NCBI RefSeq assembly: GCF_000981035.1
Contig: NZ_LAYJ01000131.1
Span: 1 to 64,000, forward strand
From: Christensenella hongkongensis
Lineage (GTDB): Bacteria > Bacillota > Clostridia > Christensenellales > Christensenellaceae
Length of the DNA: 64,000 bases
Reading direction: 5' to 3'
Shown here: in pieces, positions 41,185-50,634 of the stretch
How positions within the stretch are numbered: position 1 is the stretch's first letter
How the letters are laid out: every line of letters starts with the position of its first letter
Position numbers and translations under genes: made by a program
Notes under the pieces: generated by a model
Told to the model about the DNA's origin: nothing
What the model saw: the letters and a program-made list of their open reading frames with translations, nothing else
Database searches by the model: none

Positions 41185-44100
41185 ACGCTCTCATAAACGA
41201 TTTGACAAAAGTGCTGGACAAAATCAAAAAAAACAATCGTTTTCAGGATTTGATTGAATTTGACAGGGTTGAATTACTTTCAGACGAGGGAGCCTTGGAA
41301 GCATTTTTCAAAACCTCAAAACATCTTTCCCCCGTTGAGTTTATAAAAATAAGGGAAGAGCTTTCAAAAGAATGCAACAAAAAAGTAAAAATATCCCTTG
41401 ACCAGTCCGGATATGCGCAGGAGCTGCGTGAAAACAGCGTGTCTCTCGAGCAGCATTTGAAGGACTTTTTGATCCTTTCAGAGCCAACGGTCATGCCCTT
41501 TGTAAAGGGCGCGCAGATTACGCTTAAGGATAACCTTCTTGAAATTGTTTTTGAGACAGAAATGGGCGAGAATATTTTCGGTGTGATGAATCTGGGACGA
41601 TTGGCGGAAAGGTTTCTTTGCGATACCTACGGAATTCAGGTTGCTGCCCGGACGACGGTGTCAGGGGAAGCAAAGAGTGAGTATGAGCCGTCCGGTGAAG
41701 TGCAGGACGCGATTGCAACTCCCGTAGCGTCTGAGAGCAGGCATGCAAAACAGCCTGTTATGTTTTCCGCGCCGCCGCCGGACGAGGCGCCTCCGGAGAC
41801 AGAAGCGGATGCGACAGGCGGCATTCCGGAAAGTACGGCGAGGCCTGCCGCACGCATGGAGCGAAGCGCAGGAACTGCTGCGCTTACAAAGATTTGCGAT
41901 TTACAGGTGGATACCCGCAGCACGATTGAGGGCGAGGTCGTTTTTACTGAGGACAAGGAACTCAAAAACGGCGAGCTTATAAAACATAAATTTGTATTGA
42001 GCGATTATACATCAAGCATTACCTGTTTTTTCCTTGAAAGCAGCAAATACAGAACCAAGCTTACCGCACCCAAAAAAGGCCAGTGGGTTGTTGTTACAGG
42101 ACTTTGTGCGGATGACACCTTCGAACATGAAAAAACGGTCAAAGCACAAAAAATCGAAAAATCCAACCACAAGGACAGGCAGGATAATGCCGAGGTGAAG
42201 CGCGTTGAGCTCCATACGCATACGCAGATGTCTGCGCAGGATGGTGTTTCGGACGTGAAAAAGATTGTAGCGCGTGCGGCGCAATGGGGGCACAAAGCAA
42301 TCGCAATTACGGATCACGGCGTGGTGCAGGCTTTTCCGGACGCTGCCAACGCAGCAAAGGCGAATGGAATACATCTCATATATGGCGTAGAAGCGTATAT
42401 GATCGACGATACGAAAAAAATATATGACTCCAACCAGGCAAAAAAATTTGAAGACGAGTACGTCGTATTTGATATTGAGACGACCGGACTTTCCCATATT
42501 AACTGCGATATCACTGAAATCGGTGCTGTGCGTGTGCAAAACGGCGAAATTACGGACCGTTTCCAGACGTTTGTAAAACCGTCAAAGCCGATTCCGCCTA
42601 AAATCGTTTCATTGACGGGAATCACGGACGATATGGTAAAGGACGCGCCGCTTCCCGAGCAGGCTCTGGCCGAATTGAAAGAATTTTGCGGGGACGACTC
42701 CGTATTGGTGGCGCACAATTCTGATTTTGATACGAAGTTCATATTCCATAAATCAAAGGCGTTTGGGATAACCTATCAGAACAAGGTAGTGGATTCGCTT
42801 GCGTTGTGCAGGCTTGCTTTTCCACGGCTGAAAAACCATAAACTCAATACGGTAGCGGCACATCTTCGTATTCCGCTTGAGCATCACAGGGCTGTAAACG
42901 ACGCAATTTGTACGGCAAAAATAATGCTGGAATGCTTTGATGAATTCCGTAAGCTCGGCGCGGAGGATATGCAGGGGGTAAACAACCTCTTTTTGGAGAA
43001 CAGCAATGGCAAAAGTGCCAAGACTTACCACACGATTATATTGTGTAAAAATAAGCGGGGACTGCGCAATCTGTATAAATTGATATCCCATGCGCATCTG
43101 GATTATTTTTACCGCAAACCCCGAATGCCAAAAAGCCTGATTGAAGAGCACAGGGAGGGCCTTATAATCGGCTCTGCCTGTGAGGCTGGCGAGCTTTACC
43201 AGGCGCTTCTTGCGGGAGCGGGCGAGAAGAAGCTCGAGCAAATCGCGTCCTTTTATGATTATTTGGAAATACAACCCGTCGCAAACAACGAGTTTATGGT
43301 TAAGCAGGGAATCCTTGCAAGCACGCAGGACATACGCCAGTGCAATAAGCGGATTGTGGAGCTGGGGAAAAAGCTTGGCAAGCTTGTTGTGGCGACCTGC
43401 GACGTTCACTTTCTGGATCCGCACGAAGAATATTTTCGCCGTATTATTTTCCAGATACAGGGCTATGACGATACACAGCAGGCCCCGCTTTATTTGCGTA
43501 CGACAGATGAAATGCTCAAGGAGTTTGCCTATCTGGGAGAAGAAACGGCCTTTGAAGTTGTTGTAGAGAACTCCAATAAGATTGCGGACATGACGGAAGA
43601 AATCGAACTTTTTCAGTCGGAGACGGCAATGCCGAGCATTGAAGGCGCATCTGAAAAAATAACGGAGCTTGCGTTTAAAACGGCAAAGGAAAAATATGGT
43701 GATCCTCTCCCGGAGATGATTGAGGCAAGGCTAAAACGCGAACTGGACTCAATCGTTGGACATGGATTTTCCGTCCTTTATTACAGCGCCCACAGGCTTG
43801 TAAAAAAATCAAACGAAGACGGTTATCTGGTTGGTTCAAGGGGATCGGTTGGTTCCAGCCTTGCGGCAACCATGACGGGTATTACGGAGGTAAATCCATT
43901 GCCGCCGCATTATGTATGCCCGAACTGCAAGCATTCGGATTTCAATGTCGATAAGGAAAAGTATCCTTCAGGCGTTGATTTGCCGGATGCGAAGTGCCCG
44001 AAGTGCGGGACGCAGTATTTGAAAGACGGATATGATATCCCGTTTGAGGTATTCCTTGGAATCGACGCAGACAAGGTGCCTGATATTGACCTGAACTTTT

Positions 44101-45518
44101 CCGGCGAATATCAGCCTGTCGCGCATAAATACACGGAGGTTTTGTTTGGAAAAGGCCACGTCTTCCGGGCGGGAACGATCAGCGCGGTCAAAGATAAAAT
44201 TGCCTATGGCTACGTCAAAAAATTTCTGGAGCAAACGGGCACTTATGCGAATGAAGCGGAAATAAACCGCTTGGTGCAAGGCGTTTCCGGTGTAAAAAAG
44301 ACCACAGGGCAGCATCCGGGAGGCATTGTTATTGTCCCCAAAGAAATGGAAGTATATGATTTTACGCCGGTGCAAAAGCCTGCGGATTCCGCGGATGCCG
44401 AGTGGGTTACGACGCATTTTGATTTCAACTCCATGCACGACATCCTGATCAAGCTGGATATCCTCGGCCATGATGTTCCTACCATCATAAGGCTGTTGCA
44501 GGACGCTACCGGTATCGATCCGCTGACAATACCGCTTGACGACCAGCCCACGATGAAGCTTTTCTCCGGGCTGGAGCCGCTTGGCCTCAAATCAAAGGAT
44601 TTGCTTGGGATCCAGACGGGTACGCTGGGCATTCCGGAATTTGGCACAAAGTTCGTACGGCAAATGCTGATGGATACCAAGCCAACGACAATGTCGGAAA
44701 TCGTTCGTATCAGCGGGCTCTCCCATGGTACGGACGTATGGCTGGGAAACGCGCAGGACCTGATTAAGGCGGGCACATGCACCCTGAAGGAAGCCATTTG
44801 TACCCGCGATGATATTATGAACTATCTGGTGGACAGGGGCGTGGAAAAGCGCATGGCATTTTTCATTATGGAGGCGACCAGAAAAGGAAAGATCGCAAAG
44901 AACGGTTTTTCAGAGGATATGCAAAAAGCGCTTGACGACGCGCATATCGCAGACTGGTTTGTGGAATCATGTAAAAAGATCAAATACATGTTCCCAAAAG
45001 CGCATGCGGTTGCTTATGTCATTATGGCTTACCGCATCGCATATTGTAAGGTGCATTATCCGCAAGCCTTCTATTCCTCTTATTTCACAGTTCGTTCAGG
45101 CGATTTTGACGCGTCTTACGTCGCCGGCGGGCTCGATGATATTAAGAAAAACTGGCAGATGCTGGAAAGCAATGGAAATGCGACCGCGAATGAAAAGAAT
45201 ATGGCGACCATGCTTGAAGTAGCGTGCGAGATGTATCTGAGGGGCATTCACTTTTTGCCGGTAGATCTCGAAAAATCCGACGCGGAGAAATTTTTGATTG
45301 AAGAAGGGGGGCTGCGGCTTCCGTTCCTTTCCATTCCAAAGCTTGGCGGTAACGCTGCCGCGAAGGTTGTGGAAGAACGCGAGCGGGGCGCATTTTTATC
45401 GATAGAAGACCTTCGCAAACGCGCAAAGCTTTCGTCCTCCGTCATCGAAGAAATGCAGAAAATGGGAACGCTTACCGGATTATCGCAGACCAACCAGCTG
45501 AGTTTGTTTGATTTTTAA
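41181..45518 (+). CDS. polC: DNA polymerase III alpha subunit, PolC type
   Basis: This 1445-residue Gram-positive replicative polymerase begins with an N-terminal domain, then a Pro/Ala/Glu-rich linker near residues 170-235 that is probably flexible. An OB domain follows (STIEGEVVFTEDKEL), then a PHP domain (VELHTHTQMSAQDGV) split by a proofreading exonuclease (VVFDIETTGLSH, AHNSDFD). The polymerase palm and fingers carry a zinc module with CPNC and CPKC, and the catalytic DIDLNFSGEYQ. The start is GTG at 41181, overlapping ispG. No terminator is obvious after it; secD has its own promoter. Confidence 0.97.
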   Translation: MNALINDLTKVLDKIKKNNRFQDLIEFDRVELLSDEGALEAFFKTSKHLSPVEFIKIREELSKECNKKVKISLDQSGYAQELRENSVSLEQHLKDFLILSEPTVMPFVKGAQITLKDNLLEIVFETEMGENIFGVMNLGRLAERFLCDTYGIQVAARTTVSGEAKSEYEPSGEVQDAIATPVASESRHAKQPVMFSAPPPDEAPPETEADATGGIPESTARPAARMERSAGTAALTKICDLQVDTRSTIEGEVVFTEDKELKNGELIKHKFVLSDYTSSITCFFLESSKYRTKLTAPKKGQWVVVTGLCADDTFEHEKTVKAQKIEKSNHKDRQDNAEVKRVELHTHTQMSAQDGVSDVKKIVARAAQWGHKAIAITDHGVVQAFPDAANAAKANGIHLIYGVEAYMIDDTKKIYDSNQAKKFEDEYVVFDIETTGLSHINCDITEIGAVRVQNGEITDRFQTFVKPSKPIPPKIVSLTGITDDMVKDAPLPEQALAELKEFCGDDSVLVAHNSDFDTKFIFHKSKAFGITYQNKVVDSLALCRLAFPRLKNHKLNTVAAHLRIPLEHHRAVNDAICTAKIMLECFDEFRKLGAEDMQGVNNLFLENSNGKSAKTYHTIILCKNKRGLRNLYKLISHAHLDYFYRKPRMPKSLIEEHREGLIIGSACEAGELYQALLAGAGEKKLEQIASFYDYLEIQPVANNEFMVKQGILASTQDIRQCNKRIVELGKKLGKLVVATCDVHFLDPHEEYFRRIIFQIQGYDDTQQAPLYLRTTDEMLKEFAYLGEETAFEVVVENSNKIADMTEEIELFQSETAMPSIEGASEKITELAFKTAKEKYGDPLPEMIEARLKRELDSIVGHGFSVLYYSAHRLVKKSNEDGYLVGSRGSVGSSLAATMTGITEVNPLPPHYVCPNCKHSDFNVDKEKYPSGVDLPDAKCPKCGTQYLKDGYDIPFEVFLGIDADKVPDIDLNFSGEYQPVAHKYTEVLFGKGHVFRAGTISAVKDKIAYGYVKKFLEQTGTYANEAEINRLVQGVSGVKKTTGQHPGGIVIVPKEMEVYDFTPVQKPADSADAEWVTTHFDFNSMHDILIKLDILGHDVPTIIRLLQDATGIDPLTIPLDDQPTMKLFSGLEPLGLKSKDLLGIQTGTLGIPEFGTKFVRQMLMDTKPTTMSEIVRISGLSHGTDVWLGNAQDLIKAGTCTLKEAICTRDDIMNYLVDRGVEKRMAFFIMEATRKGKIAKNGFSEDMQKALDDAHIADWFVESCKKIKYMFPKAHAVAYVIMAYRIAYCKVHYPQAFYSSYFTVRSGDFDASYVAGGLDDIKKNWQMLESNGNATANEKNMATMLEVACEMYLRGIHFLPVDLEKSDAEKFLIEEGGLRLPFLSIPKLGGNAAAKVVEERERGAFLSIEDLRKRAKLSSSVIEEMQKMGTLTGLSQTNQLSLFDF

Positions 45519-45537
45519 TCGAATAAAACAGTTGTAA

Positions 45538-45566
45538 TTGACTATTCGCCGATGCGGCTATATAAT
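45538..45566 (+). promoter_or_regulatory. Promoter of secD-secF
   Basis: TTGACT (45538-45543), 17 bases, TATAAT (45561-45566). Transcription would start near 45573 and give a leader of about 155 bases. Confidence 0.8.
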
Positions 45567-45626
45567 ATATAAGTGAGTTTTTAGCTGCAATAGAGGGGAA
45601 ACGTTGTTTTTTATTATTGCGTAAGC

Positions 45627-45667
45627 ATTCAGCTGCCTGTGCGCAAAAGGCGCGCGTGTAGCTGAAT
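45627..45667 (+). ncRNA. Structured secDF leader hairpin
   Basis: ATTCAGCT (45627-45634) pairs with AGCTGAAT (45660-45667). Inside, GTGCGC (45639-45644) can pair with GCGCG around AAAAGG. It lies between the secDF promoter and the ribosome-binding site AGGAGGG, followed by TTTC but no long T-run. A regulatory leader is possible; no known class was matched. Confidence 0.4.
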
Positions 45668-45726
45668 TTTCACTGCGGGCAAAGGCTTGATTTTTGTCTG
45701 ACAATCAAAATAGGAGGGAACAATTG

Positions 45727-47028
45727 ATGAAGAAACGAAGCTTAGTTGGAATTATCGTTACGTTCATACTGATCGCTTTGTTGTGTTTTGTTGTCATCAA
45801 CGGTTTCGATGTTGGGATTTATGAAATCAGGCCACTGAATGGTATCCAACAGGGACTGGACTTAACCGGCGGAGTTTATACCGTCTATCAGGCGCAGGAT
45901 ACGTCTGTAGATGATTTTGACAGCAAGATGGATGGTGCGATGCTTATTTTCAGGGACCGCCTTGATGCGAAGGGATTTACGGAGGCGACCGTAACCAAAC
46001 AGGGAAACGATAAGATTCGTGTGGAAATCCCGATCAACGCCACAAGTGAGATGCAGGATCCGAATGAGGTGGCCGCATTTATTGGTACACCGGCAAAGCT
46101 GGAGTTTGTAGATCCGAACGGCGATACGATTTTTGATGGAAGCAAGATCAAAAGCGCACAGGCCGGACAGGACTCGCAAACCCAGAAATATATCGTCAGC
46201 TTTGAACTGGACGAAGAAGGCGCGAAGCTTTTTGCGGATGCAACCACAACATTTTTAGGGCAGAATATTTCGATTACGGTTGATGGAGAAACGATTTCCA
46301 CGGCAACCGTGCAGTCCATCATTGCAGGCGGGAAGGGCCAGATTTCAGGCAACTTTACCCTGGAAGAAGCGCAAAACCTTGCGATGCAAATTGAAAGTGG
46401 CGCGTTGCCTCTTGAAATGAATGAAATCGAGGTGCGTTCCATCAGTGCAACGCTTGGATATGGCGCGCTGCAAAACAGCATTTATGCGGGTATCATCGGT
46501 CTGATCATACTGTTTGCGTTTATATTGATCTATTACAGGTTGCCGGGACTTACGGCATGTATGGCGCTTTTGGTATATATTTGCTTTGTAATGCTGCTTT
46601 TGGCAAGCGTTCCGGGCGTGCAGCTTACGCTCCCGGGCATTGCGGGTATCATACTTGGTATCGGTATGGCGGTCGATGCGAACGTCATTATATTCGAGCG
46701 CTTTAAAGAAGAATTCCGGACAGGCAAGACCTTGAGGACTTCGTTTAACGCGGGTTTCCAAAAAGCGTTTGTGACAATCCTCGATTCGAACGTTACGACG
46801 CTCATCTGCGCGATTGTGCTTGCCGTATTTGGAACGGGTACGCTTAAGAGCTTCGCTTACACGCTGATTATCAGTATCATCGTATCAATGATATCGGCGC
46901 TCTTGATTACCAAAGGAATACTTAAGATGTTTATCAACCTTAACATCAAAAATCCAAATGTGTTTATGGCGAAAGCAAAGCAAATCAGGGAAGCGGCAAA
47001 GGCTGCCAGGGAAGGGGGAAATGCGTAA
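45727..47028 (+). CDS. secD: Protein translocase subunit SecD
   Basis: This 433-residue membrane protein aids late steps of Sec export using the proton gradient. It has one N-terminal helix, a large extracytoplasmic domain starting at GLDLTGGVYTVYQ, and five C-terminal helices carrying PGIAGIILGIGMAVDANVII, the SecD signature. An ATG at 45727 lies eight bases after AGGAGGG; an earlier frame from 45694 places the ribosome-binding site inside the gene. The stop overlaps secF by one base. Confidence 0.95.
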   Translation: MKKRSLVGIIVTFILIALLCFVVINGFDVGIYEIRPLNGIQQGLDLTGGVYTVYQAQDTSVDDFDSKMDGAMLIFRDRLDAKGFTEATVTKQGNDKIRVEIPINATSEMQDPNEVAAFIGTPAKLEFVDPNGDTIFDGSKIKSAQAGQDSQTQKYIVSFELDEEGAKLFADATTTFLGQNISITVDGETISTATVQSIIAGGKGQISGNFTLEEAQNLAMQIESGALPLEMNEIEVRSISATLGYGALQNSIYAGIIGLIILFAFILIYYRLPGLTACMALLVYICFVMLLLASVPGVQLTLPGIAGIILGIGMAVDANVIIFERFKEEFRTGKTLRTSFNAGFQKAFVTILDSNVTTLICAIVLAVFGTGTLKSFAYTLIISIIVSMISALLITKGILKMFINLNIKNPNVFMAKAKQIREAAKAAREGGNA

Positions 47029-47975
47029 TGAAAATCACGAAACATTTCAAAAAATTCCTGATCCTTCCGATTGCGATCATTGTACTGGGTATCGTGTTTG
47101 GCTTTGTGAATGGAGGCCTTAACCTCGGTATTGACTTTACGGGCGGCAGCATAATCACCATTGACATGAAGGGCGAATTCGATACCAATGTGGTTGAGGA
47201 TGCGCTTAAAAATAACGGAATGGGAGATTCGCCGATTGTAAAAGCCGGCGACGGCTATACGCAGGCGGAAATCCGTATGCGTGACTTAAACGATGAAGAG
47301 CTCCAGTCCACGACAAACGACGCAATCCTTGCGGATCTGCAAACCACTTATCCTGACGCGGAAATCGTAACGGTAGATAAGGTGGGCGGCGTGGCAAGCA
47401 GCGAACTTGTACGAAACGCATTTCTTGCGGTTGCAGTAGCATGTGGATTGATGCTGATTTATATTTGGATCAGGTTCCAGCTTTACAATGGTATCAGCGC
47501 AGTTATTATGCTGATTCATGACGTGGGAATCATGATTGCGATCATGTGCATTATGCAAATACAGATCAACAGTGCGTTTATTGCGGCGTGCCTTACAATC
47601 GTCGGCTATTCGATTAACAATACGATTGTTATTTTTGACAGGGTGCGTGATAATCTGACAATAGCAGGTGTAAAAAAGCTGCCAAGGCCGGAGATAGCGG
47701 ACATCAGCATCAAGGAGACGCTCACGAGGACAATGAACACCTCCATAACGACGCTGATTATGATCGTATGCCTTTATATTTTTGGCGTACCGGCCATCAA
47801 GGAATTTTCCTTCCCGATCATCGTCGGACTGTTGGCAGGCGTTTATTCGTCCGTATTCCTCGCGGCTCCGATGTGGGCGCTTATGGCAGACCGTTTTGAT
47901 AAAAAACAAAATCAGGCAAAGGCAAGCGGAAACAAGAAAAAGAAAAAGGCGCAGAAAAAGCCTGCGAAAGCATGA
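47028..47975 (+). CDS. secF: Protein translocase subunit SecF
   Basis: This 315-residue partner of SecD has the shared motif GIDFTGGSIITI after the first helix and the SecF signature VGYSINNTIVIFDRVRDN in the membrane part. It ends in a very basic cytoplasmic tail (KKKKKAQKKPAKA). The ATG overlaps the secD stop. A terminator follows. Confidence 0.95.
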   Translation: MKITKHFKKFLILPIAIIVLGIVFGFVNGGLNLGIDFTGGSIITIDMKGEFDTNVVEDALKNNGMGDSPIVKAGDGYTQAEIRMRDLNDEELQSTTNDAILADLQTTYPDAEIVTVDKVGGVASSELVRNAFLAVAVACGLMLIYIWIRFQLYNGISAVIMLIHDVGIMIAIMCIMQIQINSAFIAACLTIVGYSINNTIVIFDRVRDNLTIAGVKKLPRPEIADISIKETLTRTMNTSITTLIMIVCLYIFGVPAIKEFSFPIIVGLLAGVYSSVFLAAPMWALMADRFDKKQNQAKASGNKKKKKAQKKPAKA

Positions 47976-48024
47976 TTCTGCGGATTTGCTTGTATATCAA
48001 CAAGTAAACGTAATTGGATAACAA

Positions 48025-48055
48025 AAAGACCTTCTCTCAAAAGGAGGTCTTTTTT
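48025..48055 (+). terminator. Intrinsic terminator after secF
   Basis: AAAGACCTTCT (48025-48035) pairs with AGGAGGTCTTT (48042-48052), 11 bp with one wobble, followed by T up to 48055. recJ starts only 13 bases later, so it depends on read-through or an unseen promoter inside secF. Confidence 0.8.
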
Positions 48056-48068
48056 AAAAGGAAAACGT

Positions 48069-50114
48069 ATGCGATATATCCTGAAACAAAAGGAACAACT
48101 GAATACGCAGGAGAATGCTGTGAAAGAGTTGTGCGGTGCGCTCAAAATTTCGAAGATTACAGCAAGGCTTTTGTGTGCGCGCGGTATTTGTGATGTCGGG
48201 CAGGCGCGCGAATTTTTAAATCCGGACATCAGCCAGTTGAACGATCCATATTTGTTTCACGATATGCGCGATGCGGTCAGTACAATTAAGCATATGATTG
48301 CAACTGGCGGCAGAATATGCGTTTATGGAGATTACGACGCGGATGGTATTTCAGCAAGCGCGATTTTATACCAGACGTTGATTCAAATGGGCGCGAACGT
48401 AGAGGTGTTCCTTCCCAACAGGATGGAGCATGGATACGGACTATCGACGGAAAACATTAAAAACCTTACGGATATTTCACTGCTGATCACGGTGGATTGC
48501 GGCATCACCAATGTGGAAGAGATCGCCCTCGCGCACGAAATGGGAATGAAGACAATCGTTACCGACCATCACGAGTGCCCGCATGTGCTGCCAAGAGCTG
48601 ATTATATCATCAACCCTAAAAATCCGAAGGAAAAGTATCCTGTTGATTCGTTGTGCGGCGCGGGGGTTGCGTTTAAACTGTCTCAGGCGCTGATCGGCGA
48701 TGACGCGCTCAGAATGATCGATATTGCGGCGCTTGCTACAATCGCGGATATCGTACCGCTTGTCGGTGAAAATCGTGTGATTGCATCGCTGGGGCTAAAA
48801 CGTATCAACGAAGAGCCGAATCCGGGGATTGCCGCACTGATAAAACAGGCGTGTGCGAAGCGCGCGGGTGAAGTGGACGCACAGACTGTGTCGTTTGTTT
48901 TAGCACCGCGTATCAATGCTGCAGGGCGGATATCAACGGCAAGGATTGCCTTTGAGTTATTAACGGAAAAAGACGGGAATACGCTTGATCGGCTTGCTGA
49001 AGAGCTTTGCAGCCTGAATGCGGATCGGCAGCAGCGCCAGGAAAAGGTTGTGAGTGAGGCGCTCGGCATGCAGGAGGAAGAAGGCGACGAACAGGACTGG
49101 TTGATTCTTCTGTATCAAAAGGACTGGGATATTGGAATCGTAGGACTTGCGGCGTCCAAGGTATCGGAAAGATACACGAGGCCAACGATTTTGCTTGGCG
49201 AATCCGAACCGGGAGTCTATACCGGTTCTGCACGCAGTATCCCTGGGGTGAATATATATGAAGCCATGAGCTCGCAGGGAAAACTATTTGAAAAATTTGG
49301 CGGCCATGCCGGCGCGGCGGGGCTTACGCTTAAAGAAGAAAATTTACCGGTTTTGCGCCATCGGCTGAATGAATATATGAAGGAGCACTATAACGAAGAG
49401 GTTTTCCGGCCTTTAAAGACTTACGATCTCGAAATTGTTCCGGCAGATATTTCAAACTCACTCATTCGGGAATTTGATTGTTTAAGGCCGTTTGGTTTCA
49501 AGAACGAGCAGGTGGAGGTGCTGATTCGAAATGCCAGAGTCAGTGATATCCGTTCGATCGGCGAGGATAAGCACGCGAAATTTTTGCTTGGAAAAGGTGG
49601 CAAAAGTGTGAACGGCGTTATTTTTGGAACGCAGGCGGTGGATGTGCCGGAATGCGCTGACGCGGTGGGAACGCTTAACATCAATACATACGACAATAAA
49701 CCACAGATGATCGTGAATACGTTTTCTTATCAGGAGACAGCAGGCGAGCTCGTCAGGACGATGAAAAAGCACCTGCTGGGCATAAAAAAGGCGAAACAGC
49801 AGGATATTGATACATACTTTATGGAACGAGACAGGCTGCTTCAGGTCTATGTGGTTTTAAAGGGAATCAGCGACCAGAAAATTTCTTTTGCGGACGAAGG
49901 AGCGATGACTGCTTTTCTGCAAAAGTATGTGCAGGGTATCACAATCCCCAATATTTGTTTTGCCTTGCTTGTTTTTGAGGAAATAAGTTTGCTAGATATC
50001 AAAAAAAATGATAGAATACACATTATGATACGCTCTGGAAAGCGTGATTTAAGCGAAAGCGGAACGTATCAAAAGTTTCTTTTAGGGAGAGCTCATAATG
50101 GACCTGAAATCTAA
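48069..50114 (+). CDS. recJ: Single-stranded-DNA-specific exonuclease RecJ
   Basis: This 681-residue DHH-family nuclease degrades single-stranded DNA 5' to 3' in recombination and repair. Motifs are VYGDYDADGISASAI, TVDCGITN, VTDHHECP (DHH), and the DHHA1 region GGHAGAAGLTL. A C-terminal extension of about 110 residues beyond the OB domain is of the Firmicute type. It overlaps apt by 17 bases. Confidence 0.95.
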   Translation: MRYILKQKEQLNTQENAVKELCGALKISKITARLLCARGICDVGQAREFLNPDISQLNDPYLFHDMRDAVSTIKHMIATGGRICVYGDYDADGISASAILYQTLIQMGANVEVFLPNRMEHGYGLSTENIKNLTDISLLITVDCGITNVEEIALAHEMGMKTIVTDHHECPHVLPRADYIINPKNPKEKYPVDSLCGAGVAFKLSQALIGDDALRMIDIAALATIADIVPLVGENRVIASLGLKRINEEPNPGIAALIKQACAKRAGEVDAQTVSFVLAPRINAAGRISTARIAFELLTEKDGNTLDRLAEELCSLNADRQQRQEKVVSEALGMQEEEGDEQDWLILLYQKDWDIGIVGLAASKVSERYTRPTILLGESEPGVYTGSARSIPGVNIYEAMSSQGKLFEKFGGHAGAAGLTLKEENLPVLRHRLNEYMKEHYNEEVFRPLKTYDLEIVPADISNSLIREFDCLRPFGFKNEQVEVLIRNARVSDIRSIGEDKHAKFLLGKGGKSVNGVIFGTQAVDVPECADAVGTLNINTYDNKPQMIVNTFSYQETAGELVRTMKKHLLGIKKAKQQDIDTYFMERDRLLQVYVVLKGISDQKISFADEGAMTAFLQKYVQGITIPNICFALLVFEEISLLDIKKNDRIHIMIRSGKRDLSESGTYQKFLLGRAHNGPEI

Positions 50115-50610
50115 AATCAGAAATATCAACGATTTTCCGGAAAAGGGCGTTATATTTCGGGACATCACAACACTCATCAAGGATGCGGAAGCATTCGCGT
50201 ATGTGACGGAAACAATGGCGGAACAGGTAAGCGGACAGGATATCGATATGATTGTGGTGCTTGATGCGCGCGGATTCCTGTTTGGATCGCCGGTTGCGTA
50301 TCTACTGAAAAAGGGCGTTGTACCTGTGCGTAAGAAGGATAAACTTCCGGCGGAAACTTATCAGGTGGAATACGCGCTTGAGTATGGCACAGGTAGTCTC
50401 GAAATGCACAAAGACGCATTGGAAAAAGGAATGCGCGTTGCTATTTTTGACGATTTGCTGGCCACAGGCGGCACTGCAAAGGCTGCGTGCGAGCTTGTGG
50501 AAAAGGCGGGAGCGCAGGTTGCGTCCCTTAATTTTGTAATTGAACTGAAGGATTTACGCGGACGGGAAAAACTCGAAGGTTATCAGCTTTTTTCTTTGTT
50601 GGAATATTAA
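50098..50610 (+). CDS. apt: Adenine phosphoribosyltransferase
   Basis: This 170-residue purine-salvage enzyme makes AMP from adenine and PRPP. It has IRNINDFPEKGVIFRDITTL at the start, VVLDARGFLFGSPVAY and the PRPP-binding VAIFDDLLATGGTAKAA. TTAGGGAGAG before the ATG lies inside recJ. Confidence 0.97.
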   Translation: MDLKSKIRNINDFPEKGVIFRDITTLIKDAEAFAYVTETMAEQVSGQDIDMIVVLDARGFLFGSPVAYLLKKGVVPVRKKDKLPAETYQVEYALEYGTGSLEMHKDALEKGMRVAIFDDLLATGGTAKAACELVEKAGAQVASLNFVIELKDLRGREKLEGYQLFSLLEY

Positions 50611-50634
50611 GCGGGACAGGCAGGGGAGAATTGG

